A stretch of DNA of 59,555 nucleotides from a virus, in the IMG/VR virus record IMGVR_UViG_3300050343_000001, positions 1-59,555 of that record; one strand, 5' to 3'. Shown piece after piece: positions 49,578-56,255 of the stretch; position 1 is the stretch's first letter; each line of letters opens with the position of its first letter. The translations under genes and the position numbers were made by a program. Below the pieces are notes generated by a model. It had not been told where the DNA came from. It did not search any database and was given only the letters and a program-made list of their open reading frames with translations.

Positions 49578-49940
49578 ATGGGTAAACGATGGACAGATAA
49601 AGAGGACGGTATCCTCGAAACACTACGCGATGGTGGCATGACCTTTGAGGAGATTGCTTCCGTAATGGGTCGCACAAAGCAAGCAGTACAGCAACGTGCG
49701 CATATGTTGAAACGTAACGAGCCTACGTTTCGTGAAGTTGTGGATACAGCTTTTGAGAAGCACGGTATCGAGTTCGGTGAACCTGATCAGGAGCTTAAAG
49801 AGCTATTACCCGGAATCAATGCCTTATTCGGTGAACCTGATAAGCCGTTGCCGAGAATACAATACATGCTCAGTCAAATGGAAAGAGACTTAAAGCCGAA
49901 GCCGCAGTGGTGGAAAGCTATGATGTGGTGGAGGAAATAA
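49578..49940 (+). CDS. Myb/SANT-like DNA-binding protein
   Basis: The 120-residue product begins MGKRWTDKEDGILETLRDGG and continues MTFEEIASVMGRTKQAVQQR, the W..E(x)D.L..L...G....IA..MGRT..AV..R pattern of a Myb/SANT-like or GcrA-like helix-turn-helix (residues 3-45). The C-terminal part is helical and Trp-rich (QWWKAMMWWRK). It could bind DNA at repeated sites such as the palindromes. It lies between the MoxR and VWA genes, so may be co-expressed with them. RBS AAGGAGAGATATA before ATG. Confidence 0.8.
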   Translation: MGKRWTDKEDGILETLRDGGMTFEEIASVMGRTKQAVQQRAHMLKRNEPTFREVVDTAFEKHGIEFGEPDQELKELLPGINALFGEPDKPLPRIQYMLSQMERDLKPKPQWWKAMMWWRK

Positions 49941-49941
49941 C

Positions 49942-50223
49942 ATGAAATATTGGATCGCAAATATTGATGAACGTAATGGGGAGTTTGAGTACGAGCAAAC
50001 TATAATATTCACAGCCGCAACCAAAGCGGAAGCTGACGATACGCATGAGTTTTATGCAAGTACATGGTACGGCGAAGACAATATGCGGTGGGACGAAGAC
50101 GATAATTGTTGGTGGAACGAACCCGTTGCTGTCACTGAAGGTCGTATGACCGAGATTGATGAACACACGTTCGATCAAATACGTAAACATGGTCTGCCAG
50201 ACCTAACAAGAAAGGGAGCATAA
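49942..50223 (+). CDS. Acidic small protein, unknown
   Basis: The 93-residue product begins MKYWIANIDERNGEFEYEQT and shows a strand-helix pattern (IIFTAATKAEADDTHEFYAS) plus a Trp/Asp-rich middle (WYGEDNMRWDEDDNCWWNEP). Strongly acidic; such proteins may mimic DNA or inhibit host factors, but no known family is visible. It starts 1 base after the previous stop and is followed immediately by the VWA gene. Confidence 0.72.
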   Translation: MKYWIANIDERNGEFEYEQTIIFTAATKAEADDTHEFYASTWYGEDNMRWDEDDNCWWNEPVAVTEGRMTEIDEHTFDQIRKHGLPDLTRKGA

Positions 50224-51495
50224 ATGCTAGCAATCAAACAACTAACTGAGGAGCAACGACTAACAAAAGCCGTTGTATCTATTATGAGTAGCCCGAAGTA
50301 TGTCGCACTCGCAGGGGTGCTAATGATCGGGGAGCGTTCTGTAGTGGACGACCCGAGCGTACCGACGGCATGTACCAATGGACGTGACGAGTTCTACGGA
50401 CGTGAGTTTGTAAGTAAGCTCAACGATGCCGAGCTTAGATTTCTGGTGTTGCACGAAGTGTACCACAAGTTGTTCCGTCACTTGACCACATGGAAACATC
50501 TATACATGCAAGACGCATACCTTGCGAACGTAGCGTGTGACTACGTGATCAACCTAAAGATTGTAGATGATAACTACCAAGATGGGTTTGCTACTATGAC
50601 AGGCGAACTTTCAAAAGGTTGCTATGATCGTAAGTATGTGGGTATGGACACCGCGCAGGTGTACAACTTGCTACGTAAAGACCAACCGCAAGGCGGCGCG
50701 GGTCGTGGTGGTGTTATCGTAATCGGTGATCCCGAAGATGGTGATGGTACACCGCAGAACGGTAGTGGCTCACTACCTGATGGACAAGAACCATTCGATG
50801 CACATGATTGGGAAGGCGCACAAGAAATGACCGCCGACGAACAACGTGATCTTGCCAGAGAGATTGACGAGGCAGTACGTCAAGGTGCATTGGTTGCAGG
50901 GAAGATGGGCAGTGGTGGTGATCGTGACCTAGAAGCATTGCTAGAACCACAAGTCGATTGGCGTGAAGTGTTGCGTGAGTTTGTGCAGACTACATGTACA
51001 GGCAGTGACTACTCTACATACCGCAGACCTAATCGTAGGTATCTGAGTAGTGGTATCTACATGCCAAGTGGTGTCAGTGAACAGGTCGGGGAACTGGTGG
51101 TCGCAATCGACACGTCTGGATCAATCGGTCAGGAAGAAATCACCGCGTTTCTTTCCGAGGTCAAAGCAATATGTGACACGGTACACCCAGATAAAGTACG
51201 TCTGTTGTATTGGGACACACAGATATGTTGTGACGAGACGTATGAAACGCACGAACTCGATACACTCGTACAATCTACTAAGCCGAAAGGCGGTGGTGGT
51301 ACAGATGTAGAATGTGTGACTGAGTACATTCGTGAAGAAAGCATCAACGCGCAAGCATGTATCGTGATTACTGATGGCGACCTATACAGTGGTTGGGGTC
51401 AGTGGACTATGCCTGTGTTGTGGTGCGTTATCGACAACAAGCACAAAGTGCCAGACGTAGGTAAATGTGTACACATAAAATCGAGGGACATGTAA
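50224..51495 (+). CDS. VWA-domain metallopeptidase-like protein (DUF2201)
   Basis: The 423-residue product has an N-terminal zinc motif HEVYHKLF (His77, Glu78, His81), a Gly-rich linker region (about 150-180) and a C-terminal VWA-like domain with a MIDAS site: DTSGSIG (Asp296, Ser298, Ser300), KGGGGTDVECV and VITDGDLYSG. This is the DUF2201 architecture. It is the likely partner of the MoxR ATPase. The HExxH suggests peptidase ancestry; activity is unproven. RBS AAGGGAGCATAA overlapping the previous stop. Confidence 0.88.
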   Translation: MLAIKQLTEEQRLTKAVVSIMSSPKYVALAGVLMIGERSVVDDPSVPTACTNGRDEFYGREFVSKLNDAELRFLVLHEVYHKLFRHLTTWKHLYMQDAYLANVACDYVINLKIVDDNYQDGFATMTGELSKGCYDRKYVGMDTAQVYNLLRKDQPQGGAGRGGVIVIGDPEDGDGTPQNGSGSLPDGQEPFDAHDWEGAQEMTADEQRDLAREIDEAVRQGALVAGKMGSGGDRDLEALLEPQVDWREVLREFVQTTCTGSDYSTYRRPNRRYLSSGIYMPSGVSEQVGELVVAIDTSGSIGQEEITAFLSEVKAICDTVHPDKVRLLYWDTQICCDETYETHELDTLVQSTKPKGGGGTDVECVTEYIREESINAQACIVITDGDLYSGWGQWTMPVLWCVIDNKHKVPDVGKCVHIKSRDM

Positions 51496-51947
51496 TGGGG
51501 TATCGTAGTGAAGTGCATATTGCTGTAGCCTTTGACAGCAAGAAAAACATGGACGAAGTCATAGCGGCGTACGCCTTGAACATAAATGTAGAGAAGCACA
51601 ACTTAGTAAATGACTGGGTCATAAAAGACGACAACATTCTGTATTTCCACGCAGACCATGTAAAGTGGTACGACAACTACGAGTGGGTGCAGGGCTACGA
51701 GTATATGTTCGAGCTTGTGAAGGAGTTTTGTGAGGCGCGAGGTTTTTCTTCCGCCTTCCGCCTCTTGCGTGTTGGTGAAAGCGACGACGATGTAGAGGAT
51801 AGGCACGATTGGTTTGATGGCGATTATGAACATAACGCCGACGACGATCCCCTCTTTGAAAATGAAGACGACGATACAGACACCACGTTGATGGACAAGC
51901 TAATGCTAAATATGGAGATTGTGAGAAAGGTAGAGGTAACACTATGA
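51495..51947 (+). CDS. Conserved acidic phage protein (MGYRSEV)
   Basis: The 150-residue product begins MGYRSEVHIAVAFDSKKNMD, a start seen in many phage early proteins. It has a strand-rich first half (DDNILYFHADHVKWYDNYEW) and a strongly acidic C-terminal part (FDGDYEHNADDDPLFENEDD). The ATG at 51495 overlaps the VWA stop (TAATG) and has GAGGGA 7 bases before. Function unknown. Confidence 0.78.
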   Translation: MGYRSEVHIAVAFDSKKNMDEVIAAYALNINVEKHNLVNDWVIKDDNILYFHADHVKWYDNYEWVQGYEYMFELVKEFCEARGFSSAFRLLRVGESDDDVEDRHDWFDGDYEHNADDDPLFENEDDDTDTTLMDKLMLNMEIVRKVEVTL

Positions 51948-52165
51948 GTAAGATTGGCAACTATGTAGTAGGACTACAGGAGCAAGAGATTTTCATCGAA
52001 TGTCCTGAGTGCAAAGACACAGACCGACAGGGCAAAGTTACAGGCGAGGAGTTCAAGTGGACAGGTGACATGTACGAGCCGTTTGAAACATGGGTTGATT
52101 GCGAAAACTGTAATGGACTTGGGGAGATCGAACGTGACTTCGACGACGATTCGTGTGGGCAATAA
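51944..52165 (+). CDS. Small DnaJ-type zinc-finger protein
   Basis: The 73-residue product has two CxxCxG-like pairs (ECPECKDT and DCENCNGLGE, about 38 residues apart), as in half of the DnaJ Cys-rich domain, binding one zinc ion. It starts in an ATGA overlap with the previous gene and ends in a stem-loop that includes its stop codon. The C-terminus is acidic (RDFDDDSCGQ). Protein-protein contact or chaperone interaction is possible. Confidence 0.75.
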   Translation: MSKIGNYVVGLQEQEIFIECPECKDTDRQGKVTGEEFKWTGDMYEPFETWVDCENCNGLGEIERDFDDDSCGQ

Positions 52166-52175
52166 ATGCCCACGC
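52153..52175 (+). promoter_or_regulatory. Intercistronic stem-loop over a stop codon
   Basis: GTGGGCA (52155-52161) pairs with TGCCCAC (52167-52173) around ATAAA, with two further pairs outside. The TAA stop of the upstream gene lies at the loop. No T-run follows, so it is more likely an mRNA-stability or processing element than a terminator. Confidence 0.55.
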
Positions 52176-52222
52176 AGATGCTTTAAACTAAACAATAACA
52201 TTTAACAACAGGATAAAAACAA

Positions 52223-53308
52223 ATGGCACTAACATATTCATCATTCAGTAGCTTTGACGACGTAGTTTATAACTACGAAAACACAAAGCCAATGGGCGGT
52301 AGCACTAACAAGGGTAAAGATATCAGACCCATAGGTGATCGCAAACGTAAGTACGAACGTATCGTAAAGATCAGCAACAACTGCTACGCACTATCAGATG
52401 GCTTTCACTTTGGCGACGCACACTTTAATTGGGGTTGGGGCTATACAGCTTCTGCTGAGTATGTACCTACACTAAAGGACATGGAGAAGTATGCACCTAT
52501 CATATGGCGCAAGAAACGTGATGGCACAGAACAAGTCACAATACGCAACGGGTATGGAGATCATGCACACAACTCACGTTATGCTTTTATAAACAGACAC
52601 ACACCGAGAGGTTTGGGGTTCACTATTGCTAGCGGCAAACAGTACATAACTAAGACAATGGGTAGGTATCCTGACCATAGGCATGATGAACGGTACTATC
52701 TAGCCAAGACCCATACCGCACCGCGTGTTATCTACGACCACATAAAAGATCAGCTGAACGCTAGTTGGTATCAAGAGAACGCTAAGAAGTGGGTCATGTT
52801 ACACGACGACAACTCTGCCTTAGTGTTCAACAAAGCCGAAAGTAAAGATCGGTTCTCTGGTATTGAGTGGGTACATGTTGAGGGGACAGGACGCACACTG
52901 CCGAAAGCGCCGCGTGTGAACATAGAACTCAAAGCCAAGTACAAGGACTCAATCAAAAAGTTTTTCGAATGGGGTATGACTATGTCACCGCTAATGCCAT
53001 TGGAGGACAACGAGTACCTACACAAACACAATCAAGACTTGGTTGAAGCCTATGGTCACGTAAGGGGCAACTATTGGCGTAAGGTAAACGCAAGTATAGG
53101 ACGTGAAATTGTACGAGGCGAAAGACACCCTGTACGACTAGCGTTTTGGGTAGAGTTTGCCAAACAATGCTACGCGCCAGACGAGCAGAGTTGGAGTTTC
53201 AACAGTACGCCGTTGCTGACTAAAATAAAAACCAAAGAAGATATTTCCCATGTACGGGCATGCTTCAACAGATTTATCAACACAGAACTTGGGTTCGTAA
53301 CAAAGTAA
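52223..53308 (+). CDS. Conserved phage protein, unknown (361 aa)
   Basis: The 361-residue product begins MALTYSSFSSFDDVVYNYEN and has many Tyr/His/Asn-rich beta-like stretches (FHFGDAHFNWGWGYTASAEY; NGYGDHAHNSRYAFINRHTP) and a helical C-terminal half (KDSIKKFFEWGMTMSPLMPL). It is a soluble protein with no signal and no recognised catalytic motif. A similar series is known to me from other marine phages as hypothetical. Palindrome copy 7 lies near its 5' end. Confidence 0.78.
   Translation: MALTYSSFSSFDDVVYNYENTKPMGGSTNKGKDIRPIGDRKRKYERIVKISNNCYALSDGFHFGDAHFNWGWGYTASAEYVPTLKDMEKYAPIIWRKKRDGTEQVTIRNGYGDHAHNSRYAFINRHTPRGLGFTIASGKQYITKTMGRYPDHRHDERYYLAKTHTAPRVIYDHIKDQLNASWYQENAKKWVMLHDDNSALVFNKAESKDRFSGIEWVHVEGTGRTLPKAPRVNIELKAKYKDSIKKFFEWGMTMSPLMPLEDNEYLHKHNQDLVEAYGHVRGNYWRKVNASIGREIVRGERHPVRLAFWVEFAKQCYAPDEQSWSFNSTPLLTKIKTKEDISHVRACFNRFINTELGFVTK
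52262..52276. repeat. Palindrome copy 7, in early codons
   Basis: GTAGTTTATAACTAC, a GTAGTT-N3-AACTAC member within codons 14-18, 40 bp after the ATG. It may act as an internal operator. Confidence 0.65.
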
Positions 53309-53319
53309 GGAAAACAACT

Positions 53320-54210
53320 ATGAGTGACTTAGAATTAAAATTAGTAAGAGATTTAGAAAAACCAAACCCAGATGATAAGGTGTATACACCTAATCTAGAT
53401 GTGCAGATGATGGCAGATGCACTAACCAAAAAGGTTCGTGGTTACAAGACCGCGCCTAAAAGTTGGGAATCCATATGGGTTTACAGGCCGCAAGATACCT
53501 ACGCTATGGGTTGGATAAGATACGCAGACGTGTTTGAAGGCGGTACAGGTGACAAGCGGCATGCTGTTTATTCGCCTAACATACAGAACGGCAAGTACTC
53601 GTATGGGGATAATTGCTTTATGTCTTCAGCACTGCATTTCAACAAGGGGTTACTTAACGCATGTAAATACCTACGCCCACCAACCGCAAAGCAAGTTGTG
53701 GAACAAGTGCAAAGGGATTTTGCTAGAGGTGTGTCTCGTTCGTTGGACGAAGTAAAGACCAAGGCGCACAAGATAACGAACAAGATCGACACCGATGTAT
53801 TTGGTAGGACACGCCTAAACACTGCACCTCTTAAAAGAGAACTCGCTAACATACTAAAGTCAGACTATGAGTTTCTCGACAAAGAACTTGAAGTGCAACT
53901 AACCGAAGCCTTTGAAGCGGTTAAGGAGCTACATGATGGCAGAGATATACATGATAGAGACCACACATTTATTGAGGTCATACAAGCTCAAGGTGCTAAT
54001 CTATATCGAGGCTTCAAGAGAGTAAGCCAAAGCTACTCACTGTTTCGTCACGACGATAGCGCTGAGAACAAGATAGTGTACACACAGGAAGAACTACCAG
54101 AGAACCTACTCGGTGCGATGTCTGTGCTATCTATGGTCGAGGAAGATCAGTATGTTGCAGGTGTTGGGTATCGTGCAGGGGCAAATATGTTCTACATTAA
54201 AGGCGAGTGA
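53320..54210 (+). CDS. Conserved phage protein, unknown (296 aa)
   Basis: The 296-residue product begins MSDLELKLVRDLEKPNPDDK. It shows a mixed N-terminal half (PKSWESIWVYRPQDTYAMGW, GDKRHAVYSPNIQNGKYSYG) and a helical C-terminal half (KQVVEQVQRDFARGVSRSLD, ELEVQLTEAFEAVKELHDGR). The Tyr-rich first half resembles that of the preceding protein, which suggests a paralogous or partner pair. The ATG at 53320 has AAGGA 8 bases before. It overlaps the next gene by 4 bases (GTGA). Function unknown. Confidence 0.77.
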   Translation: MSDLELKLVRDLEKPNPDDKVYTPNLDVQMMADALTKKVRGYKTAPKSWESIWVYRPQDTYAMGWIRYADVFEGGTGDKRHAVYSPNIQNGKYSYGDNCFMSSALHFNKGLLNACKYLRPPTAKQVVEQVQRDFARGVSRSLDEVKTKAHKITNKIDTDVFGRTRLNTAPLKRELANILKSDYEFLDKELEVQLTEAFEAVKELHDGRDIHDRDHTFIEVIQAQGANLYRGFKRVSQSYSLFRHDDSAENKIVYTQEELPENLLGAMSVLSMVEEDQYVAGVGYRAGANMFYIKGE

Positions 54211-54470
54211 GTGTGGGAACAACTGACACTATCACGTACCGCGTGACAATACATCCTACTACAAATAAGGTTAATGTAATGTCTTTTGATCTAGACGCTA
54301 TTGACGCGACAGGTTTAGGAGTATATGACACTATAAACCAAACACCTAAATGGATCAGGGAGCGCATTGCTACACTTATGCTTGTTGATCCTACACCACC
54401 GACTGAACCAATAGAAGGTGTAGGTCATAGGATCGACAAAACTACTTATTGGATTTACGCTGATCGGTAG
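54207..54470 (+). CDS. Small protein starting with GTG
   Basis: The 87-residue product starts at a GTG that overlaps the previous stop (GTGA), with AAGGCG just before. It reads MSVGTTDTITYRVTIHPTTN and ends GVGHRIDKTTYWIYADR, a small beta-rich domain. The stop TAG lies inside palindrome copy 8. No known family. Confidence 0.65.
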   Translation: MSVGTTDTITYRVTIHPTTNKVNVMSFDLDAIDATGLGVYDTINQTPKWIRERIATLMLVDPTPPTEPIEGVGHRIDKTTYWIYADR

Positions 54471-54481
54471 TTACTAACTAC
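54467..54481. repeat. Palindrome copy 8 over a stop codon
   Basis: GTAGTTACTAACTAC, identical to copy 5. The TAG stop of the upstream gene is part of it. It lies 116 bp before copy 9, close to the 117 bp between copies 2 and 3. The 54482-54549 stretch contains a 7-bp hairpin GGGCGGA / TCTGCCC. Confidence 0.72.
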
Positions 54482-54549
54482 TATTTTAACTTTGGGGGGC
54501 GGACATCTGCCCTCCATCGAAGCCAGTTATTTTTACATGGAGACTATCA

Positions 54550-54858
54550 ATGGCAACAACACCAGAAGCTAAAGTAAAGAAGGTAGTTACAAACTACTTA
54601 AAGAAGATGGGAGCATACTACTTCTACCCTGTTACGGGTGGATTTGGACGAAGCGGCGTACCTGATATAGTCGCATGTTACAAAGGGTTGTTCCTTGGTA
54701 TTGAATGTAAAGCAGGGAAGGGGAAAACTACCGCACTACAACAAAAGAACCTAGACGATATTAAAACAGCAGGGGGTTTTGATTGGGTCGTAAATGAAAC
54801 AAACATGCACCAAACAGAAACACAGATTAAGTATTGGGCATCAACACAACAGGAATAA
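54550..54858 (+). CDS. VRR-NUC nuclease (Holliday junction resolvase-like)
   Basis: The 102-residue product is a stand-alone VRR-NUC/PD-(D/E)XK nuclease. It has the motif SGVPDIVACYKGLFLGIECK (Asp, then Glu-x-Lys) and TALQQKNLDDIKTAGG. It probably resolves branched DNA before packaging or during recombination. Palindrome copy 9 lies in its 5' coding part. GGAG precedes the ATG by 8 bases (CATGGAGACTATCA). Confidence 0.88.
   Translation: MATTPEAKVKKVVTNYLKKMGAYYFYPVTGGFGRSGVPDIVACYKGLFLGIECKAGKGKTTALQQKNLDDIKTAGGFDWVVNETNMHQTETQIKYWASTQQE
54583..54597. repeat. Palindrome copy 9, inside the VRR-NUC gene
   Basis: GTAGTTACAAACTAC, identical to copies 2 and 6, lies 33 bp after the start codon. 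Confidence 0.65.
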
Positions 54859-54863
54859 ACAAT

Positions 54864-55397
54864 ATGAACATTTTGAATAACATGGAATCGCAAGAAGTTT
54901 TTATCGTACATCAAATGCCTACAGGCACTGCCTTTGGGGTACGTGTCGATAACGGCGAAAAGGTTTTTATAAACTCTAAGCTAGCTAAGAAGCACACTGT
55001 CGCAGAAGAACAAGTACGGACACTTATACTAATCCCGAACACTAAGATCGACACACCTTGGCAAGCTGTTGGTGTATCTGGGATTGATATTTCGCACTTT
55101 GAAAAGCCGACACCTCGAGTAAACACTATCGACTTAGAAGATCGTATTGTGAAGTATTTCAGAGAGGATGAAAATATGCACGCGATTGATGCTGAAAAAT
55201 TGGCGGAAGCATTAGACGTAGACGTTATATCTATGCAAAAAACACTGGAATATATGCACACTGCAGGGGAAATAAGTAGGGCTGAGGTACATTGTGAGAG
55301 TGGGCAACATGCACCCGATTGGGTTTTATGGTCTCCCCACAACGAATGGTTCGAGCTACGGGTAGATACTTCTGCGGTGGATGGGTATAGAGATTAA
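54864..55397 (+). CDS. Protein with beta domain plus winged-helix domain
   Basis: The 177-residue product begins MNILNNMESQEVFIVHQMPT. Its N-terminal half is beta-rich (GVRVDNGEKVFINSKLAKKH; LILIPNTKIDTPWQAVGVSG), like a small OB or cold-shock-like fold. The second half DLEDRIVKYFREDENMHAID followed by AEKLAEALDVDVISMQKTLE looks like a winged helix. It may bind DNA. AGGA lies 9-10 bases before the ATG at 54864. Overlaps the next gene by 1 base (TAATG). Confidence 0.72.
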   Translation: MNILNNMESQEVFIVHQMPTGTAFGVRVDNGEKVFINSKLAKKHTVAEEQVRTLILIPNTKIDTPWQAVGVSGIDISHFEKPTPRVNTIDLEDRIVKYFREDENMHAIDAEKLAEALDVDVISMQKTLEYMHTAGEISRAEVHCESGQHAPDWVLWSPHNEWFELRVDTSAVDGYRD

Positions 55398-55588
55398 TGC
55401 ACGACAAAAAGAAACTAACACCCGCCCTCGAGTACGAATTACAGTTCTTACGAAAACAAGTAGACTTCTGGCAACAGCAATACGTACAGCCAACTGCATC
55501 ACCATCTGCACGGGATCGTTACGATTACGCCAAAACAGATTTGACTAAGTTTGTAAGCAACCGCCGCAAAGAAGGATATAACATATGA
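55397..55588 (+). CDS. Small helical protein
   Basis: The 63-residue product begins MHDKKKLTPALEYELQFLRK and continues QVDFWQQQYVQPTASPSARD. It is charged and helical, overlapping both neighbours (TAATG and ATGA). No family recognised. A role in replication complex assembly is possible from its location only. Confidence 0.68.
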   Translation: MHDKKKLTPALEYELQFLRKQVDFWQQQYVQPTASPSARDRYDYAKTDLTKFVSNRRKEGYNI

Positions 55589-56040
55589 CCAAGAAAGAAG
55601 AACGTGTGTGGACGTATCTACTTGCCAACCGCAAGGCAAGTTCTAGCCAAGTAGCTGAAGCCGTAGGGGTAACTGTAAAATATGTAGACAAGATGATAGA
55701 ACGTATATCGTCGCCCAACTGGAGAGAAGAAGTACCTGTGCCTAAGTTTGTAAAGGATGACAACGCTAAGACTAGGTACGATCTACTGCCGCCAGAGTTG
55801 CTCGAAGAAACAGCAAAAGTTCTTACGTTTGGCGCACAGAAGTATAGCGCGCACAACTGGGCGCAAGGTGCATCTTGGAGTAGATACTTTAGCGCAATGA
55901 TGCGTCACATGTGGGCTTGGTGGAGAGGTGAAGATAACGATCCCGAAACAGGGTTCTCACATTTAGCTCACGCCGCATGCTGTCTTAGCTTTCTCATAGC
56001 TTATCAGCGGCGCGGCCTCGGGGAAGATGATAGAGTATGA
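55585..56040 (+). CDS. Winged-helix plus MazZ-like dATP/dGTP diphosphohydrolase
   Basis: The 151-residue product has an N-terminal winged-helix segment (WTYLLANRKASSSQVAEAVG, about residues 8-40) and a C-terminal all-alpha NTP-pyrophosphohydrolase domain of the DUF5664/MazZ kind: KTRYDLLPPELLEETAKVLT, FGAQKYSAHNW, MRHMWAWWRGED and FSHLAHAACCLSFL. MazZ-type enzymes remove dATP/dGTP, and in Z-genome phages act with PurZ. No PurZ is seen here, so pool adjustment or host dNTP control is more likely. The fusion with a DNA-binding-like domain is unusual. Confidence 0.8.
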   Translation: MTKKEERVWTYLLANRKASSSQVAEAVGVTVKYVDKMIERISSPNWREEVPVPKFVKDDNAKTRYDLLPPELLEETAKVLTFGAQKYSAHNWAQGASWSRYFSAMMRHMWAWWRGEDNDPETGFSHLAHAACCLSFLIAYQRRGLGEDDRV

Positions 56041-56255
56041 TGGGACGTAACGTGAAAGCTATAAAAGACATAGCAACCTTTAGACGTAAGTACATAGTAA
56101 AGACAGGTAGTGTTGGCACTACTTTGGTTGAGAACACTAACCAAGAAGTATGGGAGTTCGCCGCAGATCAAATTATACGGCATGGCTACCCTAGTTTAGC
56201 AGATTATCTTGTCGATCTGTTGGTAGATGAATACTACAGTAAGAAAGATAAATAA
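56037..56255 (+). CDS. Small protein before polymerase
   Basis: The 72-residue product begins MMGRNVKAIKDIATFRRKYI and continues VKTGSVGTTLVENTNQEVWE, ending with YLVDLLVDEYYSKKDK. Compact mixed fold. It starts in an ATGA overlap with the diphosphohydrolase gene and shares its last base with the polymerase start (TAATG). No known family; probably a replication accessory protein by position. Confidence 0.7.
   Translation: MMGRNVKAIKDIATFRRKYIVKTGSVGTTLVENTNQEVWEFAADQIIRHGYPSLADYLVDLLVDEYYSKKDK

Noticed and set aside
55585-56040. Evidence for a 2-aminoadenine (Z) genome
   Set aside because: A MazZ-like domain is present, but no PurZ or DatZ was recognised, so the claim is not supported.
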